A stretch of 64,000 nucleotides of DNA from an uncultured Gammaproteobacteria bacterium (GTDB taxonomy: Bacteria; Pseudomonadota; Gammaproteobacteria; GCA-002705445; GCA-002716945): contig CACPCG010000001.1 in the NCBI GenBank assembly GCA_902632305.1, positions 124,001-188,000 of the forward strand, in the 5' to 3' direction. Position numbers and translations under genes: made by a program. Of this stretch, positions 24,653 through 31,383 are shown one piece after another. The notes under the pieces were generated by a model that did not search any database, was not told the DNA's origin, and saw nothing but the letters and a program-made list of their open reading frames with translations. Within the stretch, counting starts at the first letter, position 1; each line of letters opens with the position of its first letter.

Positions 24653-25077
24653 TGGAAGGAAAAATTAAATTAGAAATCGTAAGTGCTGAGCGAGAATTGT
24701 TCTCTAAAGATGTAGAGATGGTATATGCTCCAGCAGAAATGGGTGAGGTAGGTATAACTCCCAAACACACACCATTAATTACCAAGCTCAATCCAGGTGA
24801 TGTACGAGCCCAAATAAGTAAAGATGAAGTAGAGACCTTTTTTGTAAGTGGTGGTATATTGGAAATACAACCGAATGAGGTAACAATTTTGTCAGATACT
24901 GCTTTAAGAGGTGAAGATTTAGATGAGGAAAGAGCTATGGAAGCAGAGAGATTAGCACAAGAAGCAATGAAAAACAGTAGCAGTGATATCGATACTGCGA
25001 AAGCAAAATCAGAATTATTACAAGCAGCCGCACAATTGAGATTAATCAAGAAATTGAAGAGTAAATCGAAAAAATAA
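24652..25077 (+). CDS. atpC: F0F1 ATP synthase subunit epsilon
   Basis: The 141-residue epsilon subunit is part of the rotor and inhibits ATP hydrolysis. The N-terminal beta barrel shows Ile-Val-Ser-Ala-Glu-Arg-Glu-Leu-Phe-Ser and Gly-Glu-Val-Gly-Ile-Thr-Pro-x-His-Thr-Pro-Leu. A C-terminal helical hairpin rich in Ala, Glu and Lys follows. It ends 12 bases before glmU, so glmUS may be read from the atp transcript. Confidence 0.96.
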
Positions 25078-25089
25078 AGGGGTCGCTGT

Positions 25090-26460
25090 ATGTTCTCGAC
25101 AATTATTCTTGGCGCGGGTAAAAGCACAAGAATGAAAGCAAATAAGTCAAAGTTATTATTTGATATTGCAGGTAAGCCTATTATCACCCATATTATTGAA
25201 TCAGTAAAACAAGCTGGGTGTCGAGATATAATATGTGTTGTTAATAGAGACTCTAGAGAACTTGTACAACTTCTTAAGGATCATAAGACTACCATTACAT
25301 TCCAGAAAAACTCGAACGGGACCGCAGGAGCAGCGTTAGCTGGAAGTAAGATTATCACTAACAATAGCAGAAAGCTCCTAATTTTGTGTGGTGATGCTCC
25401 TTTTATAACAACTAAATCTATCAAAAGTATGATCCGTAAAATTTCATCTGCAGACGCTTGCGTCGGTACCGTGGAATTAGAGTCACCAAAAGGATATGGC
25501 AGAATTATACGGTCTGGTAATAAAATTTCGGAAATTGTTGAAGAGAGAGATACAACTATAGAGCAACGATTGATAAGGGAGGTTAACACCGGAGTAATAT
25601 CAATCAAGAACTCCGTATTTAAAAAACATATAACAGAGATTAAAAATAATAACGCTAAAAAAGAATATTACCTAACTGATATTATAAAAATTTTAATTGA
25701 TAAGGATTATAAGGTTAACACAAATAAATTTATTGATGATTTAGAAGTAACGGGGGTTAATTCTAAAGTTGATCTTGTTAATCTTGAGAAAAAATACTTG
25801 CTTAGGAAAGCAGAAAGACTTTTAGAAAATGGTACTCTTGTTAGAGATCCATCTAAAACGGAAATTCGTGGAGACTTAAAAGTTAAGAGTAATGTAGAGA
25901 TAGATATAAATTGCGTTTTTGAAGATAGTGTTAGTATTGGTGACAATACTAAAATTGGTCATAATTGCTATTTTAATCGTTGCAAAATTGGTAGTAATGT
26001 ACACGTAAAACCGAACACAATAATTTTTGGTTCAACTATCGGCAATCGATGCATTGTTGGGCCGTACGCAAGAATTAGACCTGGCTCTATACTGAAAAAC
26101 GAGGTTCATGTTGGTAACTTTGTTGAGGTAAAAAATTCAACTATCGGTGAGAGAACAAAGGTCAATCACCTAAGTTACATTGGCGATGCAAAGTTAGGCT
26201 CAGATATCAACATCGGCGCGGGTACAATTACCTGTAACTATGATGGTGATAAAAAACACAAGACGTCAATAGAGAGTAATTCATTCATAGGTTCAGGAAC
26301 TCGATTAGTTGCGCCTGTTAAAATAGCAAAAGGATCGTATATAGCAGCTGGCTCTACTGTTACAAAAGACACGCCGGGTGGTGGAAGTCTTACGATTGCA
26401 AGAAGTAAGCAAGTGTCTATACCTAAGTGGCGTGATAGACACATAAAAGGTAAAAAATAA
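25090..26460 (+). CDS. glmU: Bifunctional GlcNAc-1-P uridyltransferase / GlcN-1-P acetyltransferase
   Basis: GlmU makes UDP-GlcNAc for peptidoglycan and lipopolysaccharide. The 456-residue protein has an N-terminal Rossmann-like uridyltransferase with Leu-Gly-Ala-Gly-Lys-Ser-Thr-Arg-Met-Lys and Cys-Gly-Asp-Ala-Pro. The C-terminal left-handed beta-helix has hexapeptide repeats and the catalytic His in Lys-Val-Asn-His-Leu-Ser-Tyr. Its stop overlaps the glmS ATG by one base. Confidence 0.97.
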   Translation: MFSTIILGAGKSTRMKANKSKLLFDIAGKPIITHIIESVKQAGCRDIICVVNRDSRELVQLLKDHKTTITFQKNSNGTAGAALAGSKIITNNSRKLLILCGDAPFITTKSIKSMIRKISSADACVGTVELESPKGYGRIIRSGNKISEIVEERDTTIEQRLIREVNTGVISIKNSVFKKHITEIKNNNAKKEYYLTDIIKILIDKDYKVNTNKFIDDLEVTGVNSKVDLVNLEKKYLLRKAERLLENGTLVRDPSKTEIRGDLKVKSNVEIDINCVFEDSVSIGDNTKIGHNCYFNRCKIGSNVHVKPNTIIFGSTIGNRCIVGPYARIRPGSILKNEVHVGNFVEVKNSTIGERTKVNHLSYIGDAKLGSDINIGAGTITCNYDGDKKHKTSIESNSFIGSGTRLVAPVKIAKGSYIAAGSTVTKDTPGGGSLTIARSKQVSIPKWRDRHIKGKK

Positions 26461-28286
26461 TGTGTGGTATCTTCGGTGCAGTTTCATCTACGCATGTCCA
26501 AGATTCTCTAATTAAAGGATTATCGAAACTTGAATATCGCGGGTATGATTCAGCTGGAATATCTCTTATTACTAAAACAAAAAAAATAAAAAGATTAAGA
26601 TGTGTTGGTAAAGTAAAAAACCTCAAAAGTTTAGTTAGTAAATCAAAATCATCAGGTGTATGCGGCATTGCTCACACCCGCTGGGCGACTCATGGGAAGC
26701 CGATTCTAAAAAACTCACATCCACATAATTCAGATGAGGTATCTATTGTACACAATGGAATAATTGAAAATTCAGATGATCTAAAAATATTTCTTAAAAA
26801 AAAGAAATTTAAATTTACATCTGATACTGACTCAGAAGTTATAGCCCACCTTTTCTCCTACTACAGTAAAAAGTCATCAGATAGTATTTCAACGATGAAA
26901 GCTGTAGCACAAAAACTACAAGGCTCATTCGCAATAGCAGCCATTTGTGAGAGATGGCCGGACAAACTAATTGCTGCATGTAATGGAAGTCCACTATTGG
27001 TGGGAGCAAAAAAAGGAAGTAATTTTATATCATCTGATATACATGCATTGTCTGAGAGTACAAATAAGTATGTCCCTTTGGCTGATAATGAAATTGTAGA
27101 AATTGATAGTGACAATTATCAAATATACAATTTTACTGGAAAAAAAATATCAAGAAAAACATCAAGTACAAAAAAACAAACTAAAATTGTATCAAAGGGT
27201 GAGTATAATCACTTCATGCAAAAAGAAATTTATGAGCAGCAAGAAATCATAAGTAATGCAATTAAACATCAAATTGGCAAAAAAGGTTTATTACCTAATA
27301 TATTCGGACCAAATTCAGATAAACTTTTATTAAAGACAAAACATATACATTTCGTTGCTTGCGGGACTAGTTATAATGCTGCTTTGATTGCAAAGTACTG
27401 GATTGAAGAGATTACTGATATCGTTTGTACAGCTGAGATAGCAAGTGAGTATAGATATCGAACGGTCAATGTCCCTTCAGGTACATTATTTGTTGCAATA
27501 AGTCAGTCTGGTGAGACTGCTGATACGATTTATTCGCTCAAGAAAGCAAAGAATAGAAACTATTGCTCTATTTTGTCAATTTGTAATGTACCAGAAAGCT
27601 CAATAACACGACTATCTGATCTTGTGTATCTCACACATGCAGGTCCAGAAATTAGTGTTGCGTCAACAAAAGCTTTCACTTCACAACTGATTGCACTTTT
27701 ATTTATGACAATGGTACTATCGAGAACATCCAAGAATAAAGCGATAGAGCAAACTATTCTCAAACAAGTGAAATCATTGCCAGCAATAATCAAAAAAACA
27801 TTTTTACTTGAAAAAGAAATAAAAAAAATAGCTAAGAATTTCAAGAACAAAAAACATACTCTATTTCTAGGAAGAGGCGTCTCCTATCCAATTGCGCTTG
27901 AGGCGGCACTGAAGTTAAAAGAGATTACCTATATACATGCAGAAGGTTACGCAGCTGGTGAGCTCAAACACGGTCCACTTGCCTTAGTAGACAAAAACCT
28001 TCCTGTTATTGGTTTGATGCCGGATAATAATTTGGTTAATCAAGTACTATCAAACCTTGCAGAAGTCAGGGCGAGACAAGGTCTAGTCTATATATTCACA
28101 AACAAAAAACTATCAGGATCAAAGGTAGATAAAACAAACGTGATTAACATGCCTTCATGTGGGCATTTTGTATCTCCCTTAGTCTATGTAATACCGATGC
28201 AATTACTTTCATACTTTGTTGCAATTGAAAAGAAAACAAATATCGATCAACCACGGAACTTGGCCAAATCAGTCACAGTGGAATAG
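26460..28286 (+). CDS. glmS: Glutamine-fructose-6-phosphate aminotransferase
   Basis: GlmS makes glucosamine-6-phosphate, the entry step of amino-sugar synthesis. The 608-residue protein has Cys2 at the start of the glutaminase domain (Met-Cys-Gly-Ile-Phe-Gly-Ala-Val), then two SIS sugar-isomerase domains with Ser-Gln-Ser-Gly-Glu-Thr-Ala-Asp-Thr. The C terminus is Asn-Leu-Ala-Lys-Ser-Val-Thr-Val-Glu, as in E. coli. The DNA coding this tail is repeated three times downstream and looks like a recombination target. Confidence 0.97.
   Translation: MCGIFGAVSSTHVQDSLIKGLSKLEYRGYDSAGISLITKTKKIKRLRCVGKVKNLKSLVSKSKSSGVCGIAHTRWATHGKPILKNSHPHNSDEVSIVHNGIIENSDDLKIFLKKKKFKFTSDTDSEVIAHLFSYYSKKSSDSISTMKAVAQKLQGSFAIAAICERWPDKLIAACNGSPLLVGAKKGSNFISSDIHALSESTNKYVPLADNEIVEIDSDNYQIYNFTGKKISRKTSSTKKQTKIVSKGEYNHFMQKEIYEQQEIISNAIKHQIGKKGLLPNIFGPNSDKLLLKTKHIHFVACGTSYNAALIAKYWIEEITDIVCTAEIASEYRYRTVNVPSGTLFVAISQSGETADTIYSLKKAKNRNYCSILSICNVPESSITRLSDLVYLTHAGPEISVASTKAFTSQLIALLFMTMVLSRTSKNKAIEQTILKQVKSLPAIIKKTFLLEKEIKKIAKNFKNKKHTLFLGRGVSYPIALEAALKLKEITYIHAEGYAAGELKHGPLALVDKNLPVIGLMPDNNLVNQVLSNLAEVRARQGLVYIFTNKKLSGSKVDKTNVINMPSCGHFVSPLVYVIPMQLLSYFVAIEKKTNIDQPRNLAKSVTVE
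28270..28286 (+). repeat. glmS-tail repeat R1 (within glmS)
   Basis: CAGTCACAGTGGAATAG is the final part of glmS, coding Ser(last two bases)-Val-Thr-Val-Glu-stop. It is the reference copy of a direct repeat found again at 29488, 29820 and 30462. The match to R2 extends 5' as CAAAT. Confidence 0.9.
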
Positions 28287-28288
28287 TT

Positions 28289-28453
28289 TTGGTTGGACAT
28301 GATGAGTACCCACCATTGTTCTCACAAAAGAAAAGAATCCTAGAACTTGATGATGAAATGTGGATACATCCATGTAACAATAAAAATGATTGGACATCAA
28401 AAAAGTTATTAAAGATTTTTGAGAGCGATGAAGATAAAGATGAAGTACAATGA
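28289..28453 (+). CDS. Hypothetical short ORF immediately after glmS (possible gene remnant)
   Basis: An open frame from a TTG at 28289 to the stop at 28451-28453 encodes 54 residues beginning Met-Val-Gly-His-Asp-Glu-Tyr-Pro-Pro-Leu. It includes Asp-Asp-Glu-Met-Trp-Ile-His-Pro-Cys, and its end is acidic. It has no ATG start and no Shine-Dalgarno sequence. The frame runs back into glmS to about 28229. It could be a real small gene, or the C-terminal remnant of a longer gene cut by recombination at the glmS repeat. I do not recognise the family. Confidence 0.35.
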   Translation: MVGHDEYPPLFSQKKRILELDDEMWIHPCNNKNDWTSKKLLKIFESDEDKDEVQ

Positions 28454-28470
28454 ATTATGAATGAGTTTCA

Positions 28471-29460
28471 ATGAAAAAGTTAAAATTAAATCATTATTAT
28501 GTACGAGAAGAAATTCACGCAATCTTCTCACCTGACACAGACTTTTCTTCTGGTAAAGGAGATTGGGGAGGACGAGGGTATGCAAGTATTCCAAATAGGA
28601 AGGGTGATTACGTATTCATGGCATCCTATGGTGCGAAAAGTAAAAATATTATTTTTAAGGAACGCATTAATGAGGATGGAACCTTTGATTGGCAATCTCA
28701 AAAGCATCAATGTTTACATCATAAAGTAGTCCGTGATTGGATTAATCATGATGAGAATGAAAATAAAATTTATTATTTTTATAATGATGGTGAAACAGTT
28801 GGTAAAATAAAAAAGTATAAATACCTTGGTTTACTTAAATACCTTCATCACGACCAAAGTAAAGAACAACCTGTCAACTTTCAGTGGCAACTTATAAATT
28901 GGGAACAGTCAAAGAAAAAAGTAATAAAAAGAAAAAATGTAAAAAAGGGAATCCTTAGAATAGGAGAAGTACCTGCACTACCGAAAAACTTGAAGAAAAA
29001 GAATCTCAATAAAAAAAATTCATCTTCACGAAAAAATAGAGACTTTTCAAAACAAGATGAGAAAAATACATCTTTGGGAAAATTAGGAGAATTACTTGTA
29101 TTGAGACATGAAGAAAAAGAATTAATAAAGATTAATCATGACTTTGATAAAAACCCATTAATTCATCAGTCAGATAAAGAACCAGAATCTCCGTACGATA
29201 TTAAGTCATATGATGAAAATGGAGGCATTAAGTATATAGAAGTAAAAACGACTGAAGGCAGCAGATCAACAGACTTTTTTATGTCATCAGGTGAACGAAA
29301 GTTTGCAAGTGAAAATATAGATAATTATTATATATATCGGGTATGGCAATATGATAAGAACACAGATGAAGGAGAGTGTTTTATAATAAATGGGTCTAAT
29401 ATGGAGAGAATTCTTGACTTTATACCTATTAATTATCAGTTGAGATTGAAGAGAAAGTGA
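28471..29460 (+). CDS. Putative DUF3427-DUF3883 nuclease (defence-type cargo)
   Basis: The 329-residue protein has two recognisable halves. Residues ~8-150 resemble DUF3427: Tyr-x-Arg-Glu-Glu-Ile-His-Ala-Ile-Phe-Ser-Pro-Asp-Thr, a Gly-Trp-Gly-type turn, and Gln-Pro-Val-Asn-Phe-Gln-Trp-Gln-Leu. A Lys/Ser-rich linker follows. Residues ~205-329 look like DUF3883, with Gly-Lys-Leu-Gly-Glu-Leu, then Ser-Pro-Tyr-Asp-Ile and Ile-Glu-Val-Lys-Thr-Thr. These give the E...D...E-x-K arrangement of PD-(D/E)XK nucleases. Both domains are known mainly from restriction and other defence proteins, usually joined to helicases; here no helicase is present. Catalytic activity is inferred. Confidence 0.72.
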   Translation: MKKLKLNHYYVREEIHAIFSPDTDFSSGKGDWGGRGYASIPNRKGDYVFMASYGAKSKNIIFKERINEDGTFDWQSQKHQCLHHKVVRDWINHDENENKIYYFYNDGETVGKIKKYKYLGLLKYLHHDQSKEQPVNFQWQLINWEQSKKKVIKRKNVKKGILRIGEVPALPKNLKKKNLNKKNSSSRKNRDFSKQDEKNTSLGKLGELLVLRHEEKELIKINHDFDKNPLIHQSDKEPESPYDIKSYDENGGIKYIEVKTTEGSRSTDFFMSSGERKFASENIDNYYIYRVWQYDKNTDEGECFIINGSNMERILDFIPINYQLRLKRK

Positions 29461-29487
29461 TAAACATCCTGTCCAATCAAAACAAAT

Positions 29488-29504
29488 CAGTCACAGTAGA
29501 GTAG
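29488..29504 (+). repeat. glmS-tail repeat R2
   Basis: CAGTCACAGTAGAGTAG differs from R1 at two positions, both synonymous in the glmS frame (Val GTA for GTG, Glu GAG for GAA). With the preceding AAAT it still reads Lys-Ser-Val-Thr-Val-Glu-stop. Its left flank AAAACAAA is shared with R4. Confidence 0.85.
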
Positions 29505-29560
29505 ACACAAATAGTGATTTTGGGGTTGATTGATTGGTGGTTTGATAATACATTGATCAT

Positions 29561-29776
29561 ATGAACATGAAATTTTTGACAATTTTGACCTTAATTATAG
29601 TCTATGCAGCGCCTGTATTTTCTGATGGGTATGACGACCCTTTTACCTCGAATATTAACGAAGGAGCAATAGGATCAGGATACGATGACCCTTTCACACG
29701 AGATATTAACGAAGGAGCAATAGGATCAGGATACGATGACCCTTTTACGCCAGATGTTAATGAAGGTGCTTGGTAG
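29561..29776 (+). CDS. Secreted peptide made of 17-residue tandem repeats
   Basis: A 71-residue protein with a clear signal peptide (residues 1-21, Met-Asn-Met-Lys then a hydrophobic core, ending Val-Phe-Ser). The mature part is three tandem units of Gly-Tyr-Asp-Asp-Pro-Phe-Thr-x-x-[Ile/Val]-Asn-Glu-Gly-Ala-(Ile-Gly-Ser), starting at residues 23, 40 and 57. The mature peptide is short and very acidic. It is bounded by glmS-tail repeats R2 and R3 as the sole gene of its unit. The second in-frame ATG (29567) is also possible. No family is recognised; a secreted effector, surface peptide or cation-binding role are all guesses. Confidence 0.65.
   Translation: MNMKFLTILTLIIVYAAPVFSDGYDDPFTSNINEGAIGSGYDDPFTRDINEGAIGSGYDDPFTPDVNEGAW
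29627..29770 (+). repeat. 51-base tandem repeat, 2.8 copies
   Basis: Units at 29627-29677, 29678-29728 and 29729-29770 (partial). Units 1 and 2 share the tail AACGAAGGAGCAATAGGATC exactly, showing recent duplication. Most differences fall in the variable Thr-x-x-Ile part. The repeat is in frame and gives the 17-residue protein repeat. Confidence 0.9.
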
Positions 29777-30165
29777 TCATATAAACACACGTCCATAAAA
29801 ATCGTTGTCTTGCCCTATTCAGTCACAGTGGAATGAATTCGTTTGAATAAAGTGGTCATTTGACAATAAGTTTTCAGGTGAGTGACGTAGTATAAAGTTA
29901 TCCACAAGATACATTTCGACACTCACAGTAAAATTAGTTGTTGTAAAATAATACTCATATATTGCTTATCTTTTTCTTATATCAACACATTGCCATAAGA
30001 TTTCCCTAATCTTGAGGTGCAGAGTTTAACGAAGATCAGTCAACTTGTTGTTAATTAATCAAAATTCAAAGATTTTTATCGAGTAGACCAGAAAAAGAAG
30101 TGATAATTATGACTATAGGAGATATTGTACATAAAGTATGAAATGAATATATTATAAAAAAAGAA
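29777..30165. other. Long non-coding leader of the third cassette unit
   Basis: About 390 bases without a convincing gene. It contains repeat R3 at its left side and a perfect DnaA-box sequence TTATCCACA at 29898-29906. A degenerate repeat-like CACTCACAGTAAAATTA at 29920-29936 matches 12 of 17 bases of R1. A tiny in-frame peptide near 30108 stops after 10 codons and is not called. No tRNA fold is evident. It could hold the promoter of the 30166 gene or an RNA. Confidence 0.5.
29820..29836 (+). repeat. glmS-tail repeat R3
   Basis: CAGTCACAGTGGAATGA equals R1 except for the last two bases. The change turns the stop TAG into the stop TGA, so the unit still reads Ser-Val-Thr-Val-Glu-stop in the glmS frame. 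Its left flank differs from R2 and R4. Confidence 0.85.
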
Positions 30166-30414
30166 ATGAAAGATGATTTGCTTAAAAAATACAAAATGTA
30201 CTTTGGTGATGATGCAGAGATACCACCAGAGCATATTATGGAAACGCTTGTAGAGATGAAAGAGAAAGGCACATTTGATGATGTTATGGGGAAAATGGCG
30301 TCGAAAATAGATAAGTTGAATTCAGATATTGAGAGAGCAACGGGCGAGAAAATAACATCTAAACATCCAGTATTTGATATTAATTTCAATGAAGACGAAA
30401 AAAAGGATGACTAA
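30166..30414 (+). CDS. Hypothetical small acidic helical protein
   Basis: An 82-residue protein, highly charged (Lys/Asp/Glu-rich) with no signal or membrane segment. A helical pattern surrounds Pro-Pro-Glu-His-Ile-Met-Glu-Thr-Leu-Val-Glu-Met-Lys-Glu-Lys-Gly, and the tail Glu-Asp-Glu-Lys-Lys-Asp-Asp is acidic. AAAGAA directly precedes the ATG as a weak ribosome-binding site. It is the only gene in the R3-R4 unit, with an unusually long leader. I do not recognise a family. Confidence 0.55.
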   Translation: MKDDLLKKYKMYFGDDAEIPPEHIMETLVEMKEKGTFDDVMGKMASKIDKLNSDIERATGEKITSKHPVFDINFNEDEKKDD

Positions 30415-30461
30415 TCCCTATATACATTGGGGTGCAAGACACATGTTAAAACAAAACAAAC

Positions 30462-30478
30462 CAGTCACAGTGGAATAG
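30462..30478 (+). repeat. glmS-tail repeat R4 (distal end of array)
   Basis: CAGTCACAGTGGAATAG is identical to R1 over 17 bases. The codon before Val is CCA (Pro) rather than TCA (Ser), so it reads Lys-Pro-Val-Thr-Val-Glu-stop. It is preceded by AAAACAAA as in R2. The sequence beyond it contains ordinary genes, so it is taken as the right boundary of the array. Confidence 0.88.
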
Positions 30479-30501
30479 TAGATTGTTAGTGAAAGCCAGT
30501 T

Positions 30502-30648
30502 TTAACAGCAATTATCTGAGTCATCACAACAACCGTCGCTACAACAAGTGCTACTACACTCACCAGTTTCGCAACCAACACTGCAACAACCATCAGCGCA
30601 ACAGGTTTCCTTGCAACATATTACTGCTAAATCATTCTCTTCATTCAT
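30502..30648 (-). CDS. Tiny Cys-rich protein, metallothionein-like
   Basis: A 48-residue ORF on the minus strand (ATG at 646-648 of the 30-kb block, stop at 30502-30504) contains 14 cysteines, about 29%. Six are Cys-Cys pairs, with small residues (Gly, Ser, Thr, Asp) between them. The first ten residues are Cys-free. Such density is typical of metallothioneins and of Cys-rich mini-proteins that bind soft metals, though no known family pattern was matched. It sits directly outside repeat R4 and is divergent from the oxidoreductase at 30759. Shine-Dalgarno evidence is weak. Confidence 0.6.
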   Translation of the reverse strand: MNEENDLAVICCKETCCADGCCSVGCETGECSSTCCSDGCCDDSDNCC

Positions 30649-30758
30649 AATAACCACTTTGTAAATAACATACATATAATCTACAACTATTACTGAAATA
30701 TGTCTATATCGCTTGGTATGAATAGTTCCCCCATTTGAAGAGTTTGTGTAATAATTAA

Positions 30759-31370
30759 ATGATGAAAAGGATTTTTATAGCGTTTGGCCATCATAACACT
30801 ACTGACTCATTTAACGCTGCTATCAGAGATAATTTTATTGATGAGGTGAAGAAAAACGGACATGAGGTTGATTTAGTCAACTTATTTGAAGAGCTAGAAC
30901 AACTACCTTTTTATAATTCAAACTTCAACCCTCCACCTAAACTAGTCCTTGAATATCGTGAAAGATTAGAGAAATCAGATGTGATGTTTCTTGTTGGTTC
31001 TTGCCATAATTTAAGGATGAATTCTATTCTTGAAAACTGGATAGATTGGGTATTGCACCCCAAATGGTTTTTCTCTTATAAATCTATGTTCCCAGAGAGC
31101 AAATATTTCAAGAATTATGGTTATCCCGTAGCTGGCGCCATGAAAGATAAGCTTGGTATAGTCTCGATAACTTATGGTGGACCCATGTTTTCATATTTTA
31201 ATTTTTCTATATTCGATAATATACCGTATAGACGTATTAAAAAATCTGTGTTTAAGCTGGGGGGTCTCAGAACAAAATATCTACGCTTTTATTCTGTTCT
31301 ACCTAATATGAGTAAAGAGGAATTTAATAATCACATGTTAAGAGTTCGCAAATTAGCAAGAAGTTTGTAG
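30759..31370 (+). CDS. NAD(P)H:quinone oxidoreductase-like flavodoxin-fold protein
   Basis: The 203-residue protein starts with Ile-Phe-Ile-Ala-Phe-Gly-His-His-Asn and has the flavodoxin-like order of the NQO/KefF/MdaB family. It has a Val-Met-Phe-Leu-Val-Gly-Ser strand, then Asn-Trp-Ile-Asp-Trp-Val-Leu for flavin and partner contacts, and Ser-Ile-Thr-Tyr-Gly-Gly-Pro. It would reduce quinones by two electrons using NAD(P)H. It is 13 bases upstream of the SRAP gene. The exact substrate is unknown. Confidence 0.75.
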   Translation: MMKRIFIAFGHHNTTDSFNAAIRDNFIDEVKKNGHEVDLVNLFEELEQLPFYNSNFNPPPKLVLEYRERLEKSDVMFLVGSCHNLRMNSILENWIDWVLHPKWFFSYKSMFPESKYFKNYGYPVAGAMKDKLGIVSITYGGPMFSYFNFSIFDNIPYRRIKKSVFKLGGLRTKYLRFYSVLPNMSKEEFNNHMLRVRKLARSL

Positions 31371-31383
31371 TAGAATTATCATT

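Larger units (their letters stand above)
28287..30478. mobile_element. Putative glmS-integrated cassette array (three repeat-bounded segments)
   Basis: The segment between the glmS stop and the last glmS-tail repeat is divided by direct repeats into units of about 1.2, 0.33 and 0.64 kb. Each unit holds little but accessory cargo: a putative nuclease, a secreted repeat peptide and a small acidic protein. The repeats keep the coding sense of the glmS C terminus, as expected for attachment sites of elements that insert at a gene's 3' end and restore it. No integrase or transposase is encoded here, so mobilisation would need a recombinase supplied from elsewhere. Seen: repeats and cargo. Inferred: mobility. 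Confidence 0.6.

Noticed and set aside
29898-29906. Perfect DnaA box as the replication origin
   Set aside because: It is a single box, not a cluster, lies inside accessory DNA, and is far from the strand switch at dnaA/rpmH.
28270-30478. Tn7-type insertion at glmS
   Set aside because: Tn7 reads the glmS end but inserts beyond it without copying the glmS tail, and no tns genes or end-repeat arrays are visible.
28270-30478. Integron cassette array or CRISPR
   Set aside because: No integrase, no attC-like folded sites, and the four repeats have very unequal spacing (about 1218, 332 and 642 bases). They match glmS rather than a CRISPR repeat.
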